A stretch of DNA of 7,478 bases, taken from Clostridia bacterium (GTDB lineage Bacteria; Bacillota_A; Clostridia; Christensenellales; Aristaeellaceae). Position 1 is the stretch's first letter. Each line of letters begins with the position of its first letter. Location of the stretch: NCBI GenBank assembly GCA_017481185.1, contig JAFUPO010000122.1, positions 1 to 7,478 of the forward strand, read 5' to 3'. This document shows positions 1-6,088 of this stretch, piece after piece. Below the pieces are notes generated by a model that was not told the DNA's origin, made no database searches, and saw only the letters and a program-made list of their open reading frames with translations. The translations under genes and the position numbers were made by a program.

Positions 1-1468
1 CCTCAAAAGCGTCAGTCAGCCGCTCGGCAGTTTGAACCGGAAAATACTGATCCACATAGTATTTTTTGTCAACAGAGGCAGGAAAACCAGCGATCGTATA
101 ATCACTTTGATCGGAACCCTTTTTGCCGCTAACCGTTACCTTTTTTACCTGCGGATCATTTCCGCCAGGGCGCGCCAAAGCTTGCCAATTGATATTGCCA
201 GTGCTCGCAAGAGCCTTAAAGGAGACCTGGCCCTGAGCAACCAGCTGATGCCAAAGCTCGTCGATCCTGCGATTCACCGCAGCTGGTGTGTTCACAAAAT
301 TGGGATTCTTCGTATTGGCCCGCTTGGTATAGATGCTGTAGGTTTGCAAGGCGGTTGAATCTTTAGCATAGAGATTGTCCTGACCCTTTGGGTCCAGCAC
401 ATCCATGGCCAGGGGGGAGGCAGTTGTCAGAGCGAGCCCCATTGTGTAAACCAGGGGCGTTTGCTTATCATAATGGTTTGCCATCCGCTCCTTGGTCAAG
501 GCAGCCGTCAGCTGTGTCACAAAATCTGTTTCAGCGTCGGTTCTTTCACCATTGGCATTATTGCCCCAATAGGCATCTTGAACATTGGCGTATGCATGGG
601 TTGCCGCCGTTGGCAGGCCATCCGTCATCAGGATCAAGATCGGTTTGCGATGTTTGCCAGCCTGATGTTCATCCTCCTGCTGGCTCACTACCGTTGTGGC
701 GCTTTCAAACATATCAGAGGCTATCTGAATACCGCGCTGAGCGTAGGTGCCGGCAATTTTGTTGTCATTGAGCTGGTAGTTGCCCGCTGACGGCCTTTTG
801 TCCGTTCCCTGATACTTAACGCTATCGCTGACAACAATATCTGAAAGCTGCGCCACATTATTTTGTTTGACCGTTTTTACTTCAATAAATTGATCCTTAT
901 CCGCCGTGTAACGCCCCAACGGCAACAGCTCGATCCCGTGTTTTTCCTTTGACTGCACCGTTACATCGCCGCCGCCATAATACAGCACAATGCCTGCCCG
1001 GTTGGCAACGTTCAATTCATACAACGCTTTGATGGCATTGTTTGTAGCATCGGCCATGGTTTGGATCACGGTAGGGTTTAGTTTCGTGCCATCATGCATG
1101 GAGCTGGACATATCCAACACAAAAATCGTATCCGTAGGAATGGTTTCACGCCCCACGATGGACTTGTTTGAAGCCATGGCAGAAAGGGCAATGAGAAAAT
1201 TGTCCCCCTCGTCATCCACCAGTGAATTCTTCCAGTTTCCCCAGCGCTGGGGCAGCTGGCTGGCCGCCGTATCTGCCGCGTAAACAGATTTATCCGTCCA
1301 CACCTTGCCGGCGTTATCCGTGGATAATACCTGATCGCCAAAGTACATTTCCCACGTGTCGATCGTGCCTGCATCAGCCTTGCGGCCATACACTCCATTG
1401 GATGACGCAAACGCAGGCGCAACAGCCACACAAAAGCAAAGCATAAACAGCATGAATCTTTTCAACAT
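1..1468 (-). CDS. Secreted vWA-domain protein, C-terminus beyond window
   Basis: The reading frame is open from the ATG at 1466-1468 to the left edge (489 codons), so the C-terminus is missing. The start follows AAGGAG (1477-1482) at 8 bases. Residues 1-22 form a signal peptide: basic Lys-Arg, a hydrophobic core, then Ala-Phe-Ala before Ser-Ser. A segment with VWTDKSVY (about residues 56-63) precedes the vWA fold. The fold carries a complete MIDAS set: DMSSS at 119-123 (D119, S121, S123), T241 in GTYAQRG, and D283 in MTDG. The gap between the first motif and T241 is long, which suggests an insertion. By family knowledge, such proteins bind a divalent metal and mediate adhesion or protein contacts at the cell surface. 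A sorting signal, pilin-type or collagen-binding-type domains may lie in the unseen part. It has its own promoter region and is separated from coaBC by terminators. The vWA call is firm; the biological role is unknown. Confidence 0.88.
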   Translation of the reverse strand, partial: MLKRFMLFMLCFCVAVAPAFASSNGVYGRKADAGTIDTWEMYFGDQVLSTDNAGKVWTDKSVYAADTAASQLPQRWGNWKNSLVDDEGDNFLIALSAMASNKSIVGRETIPTDTIFVLDMSSSMHDGTKLNPTVIQTMADATNNAIKALYELNVANRAGIVLYYGGGDVTVQSKEKHGIELLPLGRYTADKDQFIEVKTVKQNNVAQLSDIVVSDSVKYQGTDKRPSAGNYQLNDNKIAGTYAQRGIQIASDMFESATTVVSQQEDEHQAGKHRKPILILMTDGLPTAATHAYANVQDAYWGNNANGERTDAETDFVTQLTAALTKERMANHYDKQTPLVYTMGLALTTASPLAMDVLDPKGQDNLYAKDSTALQTYSIYTKRANTKNPNFVNTPAAVNRRIDELWHQLVAQGQVSFKALASTGNINWQALARPGGNDPQVKKVTVSGKKGSDQSDYTIAGFPASVDKKYYVDQYFPVQTAERLTDAFE

Positions 1469-1575
1469 CAATATTGCTCCTTACAATGATAAACGACGCA
1501 TCGCTCCGCTTAAGCCCAGCATGGCTCCAGCGTTGAACATCGTCATTCACTCACATGATAATGGATCATAAAATA

Positions 1576-1603
1576 AGTGTACTACTTTTATCGAGTAAAA
1601 CAA
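1576..1603 (-). promoter_or_regulatory. Weak candidate promoter for the vWA gene
   Basis: Read on the minus strand, TTGTTT (1598-1603) and TACACT (1576-1581) are separated by 16 bases. They match the sigma-A consensus at 3 and 4 of 6 positions. This is the best pair I see between the upstream terminator hairpins and the vWA start, and it would give a 5' leader of about 100 bases. The surrounding AT-rich sequence makes chance matches likely. Confidence 0.3.
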
Positions 1604-1616
1604 TAAATATTCTCTC

Positions 1617-1644
1617 AAAAAAAGCTAAAAATCTGTGTTAGCTT
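1617..1644 (-). terminator. Second, weaker terminator-like hairpin after coaBC
   Basis: On the minus strand AAGCTAA and TTAGCTT (arms 1638-1644 and 1622-1628) form a 7-bp stem with a 9-base loop, followed by seven T (1617-1623). The stem is AT-rich and therefore weak. It sits about 45 bases beyond the strong coaBC terminator and just upstream of the candidate vWA promoter, so it would act as a back-up stop insulating the vWA gene. Confidence 0.5.
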
Positions 1645-1688
1645 GCAACAAACTTAAAACATAAGTGCGTCTTTTAATTATCGCAATC

Positions 1689-1726
1689 AAAAAACGCTTC
1701 CTGCATAATGCCAGCAGGAAGCGTTT
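1689..1726 (-). terminator. Strong intrinsic terminator of the yicC-coaBC operon
   Basis: AAACGCTTCCTGC and GCAGGAAGCGTTT (arms 1714-1726 and 1692-1704) form a perfect 13-bp stem with a 9-base loop. On the minus strand the stem runs into six T (1689-1694). It begins only 3 bases after the coaBC stop codon, so it ends this transcription unit. Confidence 0.92.
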
Positions 1727-1729
1727 AAT

Positions 1730-2932
1730 CTATTTGTGCCTCAAAGTCACGGCCTCAGTAAGAATTCTATCTGCCAAAGCGCGCTTGCTTTGCAAGGGCA
1801 GCTCCACAACCTTTTCATGGCTAATCAGCGTCGCAATGTTAGTATCCACATTGAAGCCCGCCCCCGGCTGGGTCACATCATTGGCCACCACCAGATCCAG
1901 GTTCTTTTTATCCAGCTTGCGCCGGGCGTTTTCAATGAGATTCTCCGTTTCAGCCGCGAAGCCCACAAAGATCTGCCCAGGCTTCTTGTTTTTGCCGATG
2001 GCAGCTGCGATGTCCGGGTTCTCAACCAAAGTAAGGGTCAGTTCTTCGCCGCCCTGCTTTTTTATTTTCTGATCGCTCATCCGGCTAAAGCGGTAATCCG
2101 CTGGGGCGGCTGCCTGAACCACCAGATCCTGCTCAGGGGCCAGGGCTGTTACAGCCTCATACAATTGGCAGGTGGATTCGATTCGTTTCACTTCCACGCC
2201 AACCGGAGGCGTCAGGGCAACAGGGCCGGTAACCAAGGTCACCTGCGCGCCGCGCTGCTGAGCAGCTTGAGCGATAGCATAGCCCATCTTGCCGGAGGAA
2301 TCGTTGGTCATGTACCGCACCGGATCCAGCCGTTCCCGAGTGGGCCCAGCGGTGACCAATATCTTTTTCCCTTTCAGATCCTGAGGCGCTGTCAGGATAC
2401 GGCAGATCTCCTCCACAATGGCGGCAGGCTCCGCCATGCGGCCTGCCCCTGCATCGCCGCAGGCTAGGCGGCCAGCCTCCGGCCCCACCTGATAAGCGCC
2501 CCGTGCCTTTAGAACCGCCAGGTTTTCCTGCGTCACAGGGGCTGTCCACATCCCGGTATTCATGGCTGGAGCCACCAGGATGGGCGCTTTGGTAGCCAAC
2601 AGGGTAGTGGAAAGCATATCATCAGCGATGCCGTGGGCCATTTTTGCCAGGATGTTGGCTGTAGCAGGGGCAACGCAAAAAAGCGCTGCCCGCTTGGCCA
2701 GCGCAATATGCTCCACCTCCCAGGTCTGAGGGCGGTCAAAGGTATCCGTTACCACAGGGTGGTTGGACAGGGTCTCGAAGGTCAAAGGCGCAACAAAGCG
2801 GACGGCGTTAGCCGTCATGACCACGTAAACCTGCGCTCCTTCCTTTACCAGGCGGGACACGAGCTCGCAGGCTTTATAGGCAGCGATGCCGCCGGTCACG
2901 CCAACGACAACGTCCTTCCCCTTCAGGCGCAT
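1730..2932 (-). CDS. coaBC: Bifunctional CoaBC: phosphopantothenate-cysteine ligase / phosphopantothenoylcysteine decarboxylase
   Basis: This cytoplasmic enzyme joins cysteine to 4'-phosphopantothenate using CTP, then decarboxylates the product to 4'-phosphopantetheine for coenzyme A synthesis. The 400-residue length is normal for the family. The N-terminal flavin-dependent CoaC domain has GVTGGIAAYK (11-20), catalytic H75, PAMNTGMW (122-129, with N125) and active-site C158 in ACGDAGAGRM. The C-terminal CoaB domain starts with TAGPTRERLDPVRYMT (194-209), followed by N210, SSGKMG, AAAPADYR, K289 and FAAET. H75, N125, C158, N210 and K289 carry the numbers I recall for the E. coli Dfp active-site residues, which supports this start. 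The ATG at 2930-2932 lies one base after the rpoZ stop, with GAGGA 5 bases upstream; a longer frame from 2962 would overlap rpoZ. It is the last gene of the operon. Confidence 0.96.
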   Translation of the reverse strand: MRLKGKDVVVGVTGGIAAYKACELVSRLVKEGAQVYVVMTANAVRFVAPLTFETLSNHPVVTDTFDRPQTWEVEHIALAKRAALFCVAPATANILAKMAHGIADDMLSTTLLATKAPILVAPAMNTGMWTAPVTQENLAVLKARGAYQVGPEAGRLACGDAGAGRMAEPAAIVEEICRILTAPQDLKGKKILVTAGPTRERLDPVRYMTNDSSGKMGYAIAQAAQQRGAQVTLVTGPVALTPPVGVEVKRIESTCQLYEAVTALAPEQDLVVQAAAPADYRFSRMSDQKIKKQGGEELTLTLVENPDIAAAIGKNKKPGQIFVGFAAETENLIENARRKLDKKNLDLVVANDVTQPGAGFNVDTNIATLISHEKVVELPLQSKRALADRILTEAVTLRHK

Positions 2933-2933
2933 C

Positions 2934-3146
2934 TTAGTCCTCGTCTTCCTGGGCGCGCTCATAGGTGATGAGGCCCCGGTTGATCTCCTCCACCGCCTGC
3001 TTCAAGGGCTTCATATCCTTGGCGTCGATGAGGGGCTGGGTGCCGCCCACGATCTGGCGGGCGCGCTTGGCCGTTTCCACCACCAGGGTGTAGCGGCAAT
3101 CTACGTGCTTGGAAAGCTCAACAATGGTAGGATCTACGATAGACAT
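2934..3146 (-). CDS. rpoZ: DNA-directed RNA polymerase omega subunit
   Basis: The omega subunit binds the beta-prime subunit and helps assemble and stabilise RNA polymerase. The 70-residue product is short, as usual in Clostridia. It begins MSIVDPTIVEL and carries the family core DCRYTLVVETAKRARQI (about 16-32), where a Cys stands at a position often occupied by Ser, then KPLKQAVEEI (46-55) and an acidic tail EDED. The start is supported by AAGGAGG about 9 bases upstream, the best ribosome-binding site inside this operon. It lies 18 bases after gmk and one base before coaBC, its usual Firmicute neighbours. Confidence 0.94.
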   Translation of the reverse strand: MSIVDPTIVELSKHVDCRYTLVVETAKRARQIVGGTQPLIDAKDMKPLKQAVEEINRGLITYERAQEDED

Positions 3147-3164
3147 TGAAGGTATCCTCCTTTT

Positions 3165-3764
3165 TTATTCTTCCGTCACCGTGGGGAAATAGCGGTTGGT
3201 GCGATGTTTTTCCGCTGTCACGATGGCGGCTAATTGACTGTAAGCAAGCTCCAGATCATCATTGATGATATTGTATTGGTAGCGGCTCGCCTTTTCGATC
3301 TCGCCCTTGGCATTGTTCAAGCGACGCTCGATTACATCAGGCGCATCCGTATTGCGGGTATGGAGCCGCACACGCAGGGCCTTGTAACTGGGCGGCAGGA
3401 TAAAAACCGAAACGCAGTCTGGCGCCTTTTCCATCACGTTCAAAGCGCCCTGAGGGTCAATATCCAGCACCACGTTTTCGCCCTTCTCTAACCGGCCATA
3501 CACTTCGGATTTCAGGGTGCCGTAGCGGTTGCCGTGAACGGTGGCGTGCTCCAGAAAAGCATCCTGCTCCAATAGTGTATCATATTCTGCCTCAGAAATA
3601 AAGTGGTAGGCCACGCCATCTGTTTCCGTATGCCGCCGCGGGCGGGTGGTAGCGCTAACAGAAAAATAAAAGCTGGGATCGTTGCGCAGAAGCTTCTCGC
3701 ACAGCGTTCCCTTGCCCGTGCCTGAGGGGCCAGAAATCACCAGCAGCATACCCTTGCGTACCAT
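3165..3764 (-). CDS. gmk: Guanylate kinase
   Basis: Guanylate kinase phosphorylates GMP to GDP with ATP in the cytoplasm and is normally essential. The 199-residue length is typical. Visible motifs are the P-loop GPSGTGKGT (12-20), SATTRPRR (37-44) of the GMP-binding region, GNRYGT (78-83), DIDPQGA (101-107), FILPPS (121-126) and the lid region RLHTRNTD (133-140). The ATG at 3762-3764 follows the remA stop by one base, with GAGG about 9 bases upstream inside the end of remA. An alternative start at Met6 is possible but has no better site. Position between remA and rpoZ is the classical Firmicute context. Confidence 0.96.
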   Translation of the reverse strand: MVRKGMLLVISGPSGTGKGTLCEKLLRNDPSFYFSVSATTRPRRHTETDGVAYHFISEAEYDTLLEQDAFLEHATVHGNRYGTLKSEVYGRLEKGENVVLDIDPQGALNVMEKAPDCVSVFILPPSYKALRVRLHTRNTDAPDVIERRLNNAKGEIEKASRYQYNIINDDLELAYSQLAAIVTAEKHRTNRYFPTVTEE

Positions 3765-3765
3765 A

Positions 3766-4032
3766 TTAGTCTTCCTCTCCTTCGTCCTTCAAGCCCGCTT
3801 TGGGATCCAAGCGGCTGCCAATGGTCTCCGGCAAAATCGCTGAAAGAATCACCAGTTTACAGTCCGTCACGATCACCGAGCGGGTACGGCGGCCATAGGT
3901 GGCATCCACCAAGCGGCCCTCCTCCCGGGCATCCTGGATCAAGCGCTTTACCGGCGCAGATTCGGGGCTGATAATCGCCACCAGGCGGTTAGCCGCGATC
4001 ATATTGCCGAAGCCAATATTCATCAGGCGCAC
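3766..4032 (-). CDS. remA: RemA-type DNA-binding regulator (DUF370)
   Basis: In Bacillus subtilis RemA is a small DNA-binding protein that activates extracellular-matrix and osmoprotection genes; the role in this organism is inferred. The family signature is nearly complete: [16 protein letters not shown] (5-20), [16 protein letters not shown] (22-37), [13 protein letters not shown] (43-55) and LPETIGSRL (67-75). I chose a GTG start (4030-4032), giving 88 residues. The resulting [10 protein letters not shown] resembles family members starting M-K-L-I-N-I-G-F-G-N, and GTG lies one base after the yicC stop, as at two other junctions here. The alternative ATG at 4021-4023 gives 85 residues. Neither start has a strong ribosome-binding site, so coupling to yicC translation is likely. 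The longer upstream ATG frame overlaps yicC and is unlikely. Confidence 0.92.
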   Translation of the reverse strand: MRLMNIGFGNMIAANRLVAIISPESAPVKRLIQDAREEGRLVDATYGRRTRSVIVTDCKLVILSAILPETIGSRLDPKAGLKDEGEED

Positions 4033-4033
4033 G

Positions 4034-4906
4034 TTACTCAACGTTCTGCACCTGCTCTCTGAGCTTTTCAATCTCGGATTTTGCATCCACGACCCACTGG
4101 GTAATGGCCGCATCGGAGGCCTTAGAGCCAATGGTATTGATCTCCCGGTTCAGTTCCTGCACCAAAAAGTCTAACTTTCGGCCCGTTTCTCCCTTGGCTT
4201 CCAGCATTTGATAGAACTGGGTCACGTGGCTTGACAAGCGAGAAAGCTCCTCATCAATAGCGCATTTATCCGCGAAGATGGCCACCTCCTGGGCCAGCCG
4301 CTGGGGCTCCACCGGTTCAATGGGCAGTTGCGCCAGCCGCGCCTCCAACCGGGCGCGATAGGCTTTGGCCACCTCAGGGGCCTGCTGGGCGATCAGGGCT
4401 GCCAGGCGCTCCAGCTCCTTCAAATGAAAGGTCAGATCCGCCTTCAGGGCTTCGCCCTCGCGGGTGCGCATGGCCTTCACATCCTCAAGGGCCAGATTCA
4501 GCGCTTCGTGAGCCAGGGCAGACACTGCCTCCTGATCCTCTTCGCGCTCCTGAACGGTCAGCACCTCGGGAAACTGCACCATATGGGACAGGCGTACGTC
4601 ATTTTCAGCCGTCACCTGGGCCGCCGCCTTCGCCATAGCTTCCTGATAGGCCTTGAGCAGACTTTCATCCACCCGAACCTCCCGTGCGTCGGCGCGGGTG
4701 TTGCGGTAGGCGATAAACACATCCACATGGCCTCGTTTGAGCTGTTTAGGCAGCTCCTTGCGAATAATCTCTTCCAGAAAGCCCAGGTTGCGGGGCATCC
4801 GAAAGGATAAGTCTAAAAAACGGTGATTCACCGTCTTAAGCTCCACAGTCATCTCACGGCCATCGGCGCTCAGCTGCCTGCGGCCATAGCCGGTCATGCT
4901 TTGCAT
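4034..4906 (-). CDS. yicC: YicC/YloC-family endoribonuclease
   Basis: By family knowledge, YicC/YloC proteins are cytoplasmic endoribonucleases involved in RNA turnover. The 290-residue product matches the usual length. It starts [10 protein letters not shown], then [10 protein letters not shown] (24-33), RMPRN (36-40), REGEAL (149-154), [10 protein letters not shown] (218-227) and the conserved C-terminal block [20 protein letters not shown] (243-262, DUF1732). Charged helical stretches fill the middle (about 120-195). The ATG at 4904-4906 has GGAGG 7 bases upstream (4914-4918); an ATG six codons earlier lacks one. This is the first gene of the operon, and a promoter lies just upstream. Confidence 0.95.
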   Translation of the reverse strand: MQSMTGYGRRQLSADGREMTVELKTVNHRFLDLSFRMPRNLGFLEEIIRKELPKQLKRGHVDVFIAYRNTRADAREVRVDESLLKAYQEAMAKAAAQVTAENDVRLSHMVQFPEVLTVQEREEDQEAVSALAHEALNLALEDVKAMRTREGEALKADLTFHLKELERLAALIAQQAPEVAKAYRARLEARLAQLPIEPVEPQRLAQEVAIFADKCAIDEELSRLSSHVTQFYQMLEAKGETGRKLDFLVQELNREINTIGSKASDAAITQWVVDAKSEIEKLREQVQNVE

Positions 4907-4940
4907 GAGAGGCCCTCCCTTCAAGGCGCGGTATTCAGTA

Positions 4941-4969
4941 ATTATAACATGACCTCGAAAAAATGGAAA
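4941..4969 (-). promoter_or_regulatory. Sigma-A-type promoter of the yicC-coaBC operon
   Basis: On the minus strand, TTTCCA (4964-4969, 4 of 6 consensus) and a perfect TATAAT (4941-4946) are separated by 17 bases. Transcription would start near 4934, leaving a leader of about 28 bases that contains the yicC ribosome-binding site. The T tract of the upstream LysR-gene terminator lies inside the spacer. Confidence 0.72.
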
Positions 4970-5004
4970 GGGGGCTGGTTTCGTTTTTTGTTTTTTGCCA
5001 GCCC
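4958..5004 (-). terminator. Intrinsic terminator of the LysR-type gene
   Basis: On the minus strand GGGCTGG (4998-5004) pairs with CCAGCCC (4972-4978) across a 19-base A-rich loop. The stem can continue by a few pairs past one mismatch and is followed, a few bases on, by six T (4958-4963). It begins 6 bases after the LysR-type stop codon. The same hairpin read on the plus strand is followed by five T (5008-5012), so it might also stop opposing transcription. Confidence 0.7.
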
Positions 5005-5010
5005 GCCTTT

Positions 5011-5937
5011 TTATCCAATTTCCGCCGAAAAGGCTGCAAGTATGTTCTTAAAGGTTTCAATGAGCGTGTTCTGCTCCTGTGACAGCCGCTTGCCCTTGGG
5101 ATAGATGGCCGCATAGGGGCGCGTCGCATCATATCCAGGGATGCGATAGTAGTTGGGCCGTTTCATGGATAGAGACATCTCACGCAGCATGGCTGGCAAT
5201 AACCCCACGCCGATGCCGTTGGCTACCAGGGCGTGAACGGTATCCCAGTTTAGCGTTTCGTAAATCACATTAGGTACGATGTTGAAATGCTGAAAGATAT
5301 GCTGACTCATCTGGGCGAACTTCTGCTCCGGTTCCAGGGCTACAAAGGGCAAGTTTTTTAAATGCTCCATTTCCATGTAGGGCGTTCCATAGGAGGGCGT
5401 GGCATACTGATTGACCGGTTGATCCTTGGGCACGGCGATCATGATTTCTTCCATATGAATCATTTCATAATGCAGCCCCGGCACAATGGGATAGGCTGGC
5501 GCAAAGCATACCTCAAGGCTTCCCTCAAGAACCGCCTTCTCCAGCTCTACGGAGATTTTTTCAACAATCTCAAAACGGGTCTGGGGATAATGCTCTCGAT
5601 AGTAAAGCATCAGCGGCGGCAGATAGTATTTGGAATAGAAGGGCGAGATACCGAAGCGAATAGTCTTTTTATTTTTATCTGCCAGGCCGTTAATCTGCTC
5701 CAGCATATCCTGGCGCATATTCAAAAGCGCCCTTCCCTTCTGTACAAGCACCTCGCCCGTTGGCGTCAGATCCAAATGACTGCCGCGACGGTTGAAGATA
5801 GGCGTTCCCAGCTCCTGCTCAATCCTTTGCAGATACTGGCTCAGGGCCGGTTGGCTGATGTAAAGATTCTTCGCCGCGCCGGATATGGTTTTTGCCTGAG
5901 CAATCGCAATCACATATTCTACTGCCTTAATGTCCAT
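5011..5937 (-). CDS. LysR-type transcriptional regulator
   Basis: This is a 308-residue protein of usual LysR length. The N-terminal winged helix-turn-helix covers roughly residues 1-60, with the family pattern SGAAKNLYISQPALSQYLQR (19-38), IEQELG (39-44), IFNRR (47-51) and LTPTGE (57-62). A linker helix follows, then the periplasmic-binding-like effector domain from about residue 92 (IRFGISPFYSKYYLP). The ligand cannot be read from sequence. I chose the ATG at 5935-5937 because GGAG lies 6 bases upstream (5944-5947) and the protein then begins MDIK, like many relatives; an ATG four codons earlier has no ribosome-binding site. The gene is divergent from an ABC sugar permease operon. By the usual LysR arrangement it probably regulates that operon and itself, in response to a small molecule linked to the transported substrate. 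Confidence 0.93.
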   Translation of the reverse strand: MDIKAVEYVIAIAQAKTISGAAKNLYISQPALSQYLQRIEQELGTPIFNRRGSHLDLTPTGEVLVQKGRALLNMRQDMLEQINGLADKNKKTIRFGISPFYSKYYLPPLMLYYREHYPQTRFEIVEKISVELEKAVLEGSLEVCFAPAYPIVPGLHYEMIHMEEIMIAVPKDQPVNQYATPSYGTPYMEMEHLKNLPFVALEPEQKFAQMSQHIFQHFNIVPNVIYETLNWDTVHALVANGIGVGLLPAMLREMSLSMKRPNYYRIPGYDATRPYAAIYPKGKRLSQEQNTLIETFKNILAAFSAEIG

Positions 5938-5949
5938 CTTTTGCTCCAT

Positions 5950-5966
5950 TATAACTTTATGTTATA
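5950..5966. promoter_or_regulatory. Candidate LysR-type binding site (T-N11-A palindrome)
   Basis: TATAAC-TTTAT-GTTATA is a perfect inverted repeat with 6-bp arms and a 5-base centre. It contains the classical LysR-type box T-N11-A (T at 5952, A at 5964). It sits just upstream of the LysR-type ribosome-binding site, as expected for an autoregulatory site. A second, 10-bp palindrome TACTATAGTA lies at 5976-5985. Assignment to this regulator is inferred from position and symmetry; AT-richness makes some chance symmetry possible. Confidence 0.5.
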
Positions 5967-5985
5967 CATCTATTCTACTATAGTA

Positions 5986-6064
5986 TTTGACAAAAAGCAA
6001 TACAGAACGCAAAATATAGGCATAAATCGGCCTGATTTTGGGGGATATGCTGCCGTTTGTCAAA
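5986..6064. repeat. Pair of TTTG-N-CAAA sites flanking the transporter promoter and leader
   Basis: TTTGACAAA (5986-5994) and TTTGTCAAA (6056-6064) are reverse complements of each other, and each is itself a near-perfect odd-centred palindrome. The second extends to GTTTGTCAAAC (6055-6065). Their centres are 70 bases apart. The first covers the -35 box; the second lies just upstream of the permease ribosome-binding site. They may be operator half-sites for a second regulator. Confidence 0.4.
5987..6015 (+). promoter_or_regulatory. Candidate promoter for the ABC transporter operon
   Basis: A perfect TTGACA (5987-5992) is followed after 17 bases by CAAAAT (6010-6015), which matches the -10 consensus at 4 of 6 positions but lacks its first T. 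A strong -35 with a poor -10 suits a promoter that needs an activator, as LysR-type control would provide. It leaves a leader of roughly 65 bases before the first permease gene. Confidence 0.45.
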
Positions 6065-6088
6065 CTATTTTGAAAGGGAGGAGTTTGT

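Noticed and set aside
388..1446. Several open frames of 74-127 codons on both strands in the first 1.4 kb
   Set aside because: They overlap the continuous vWA reading frame, which has a signal peptide, MIDAS motif and ribosome-binding site; none of the others shows a family match.
1556..1570. ATGAT-N5-ATCAT inverted repeat in the vWA leader
   Set aside because: Only 5-bp AT-rich arms, no T tract and no link to a known regulator; within chance expectation for this composition.
1736..2467. 243-codon plus-strand open frame
   Set aside because: It is wholly antisense to coaBC, whose protein carries all catalytic residues; no recognisable domain or ribosome-binding site supports the plus-strand frame.
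2933..2962. Longer coaBC start at 2962
   Set aside because: It would add ten residues overlapping the end of rpoZ; starting at 2932 places H75, N125, C158, N210 and K289 at the family's usual numbers.
4033..4131. Longer remA frame starting at 4131
   Set aside because: The extra 33 residues lie inside the yicC coding sequence, are low-complexity and do not resemble RemA.
4328..4810. 160-codon plus-strand open frame
   Set aside because: Antisense shadow of yicC, with composition reflecting the complementary codons.
5938..5966. TATAAT just upstream of the LysR-type start as its -10 box
   Set aside because: It overlaps the ATG preceding the chosen start and the T-N11-A palindrome, has no -35 partner at a normal distance, and would leave almost no leader.
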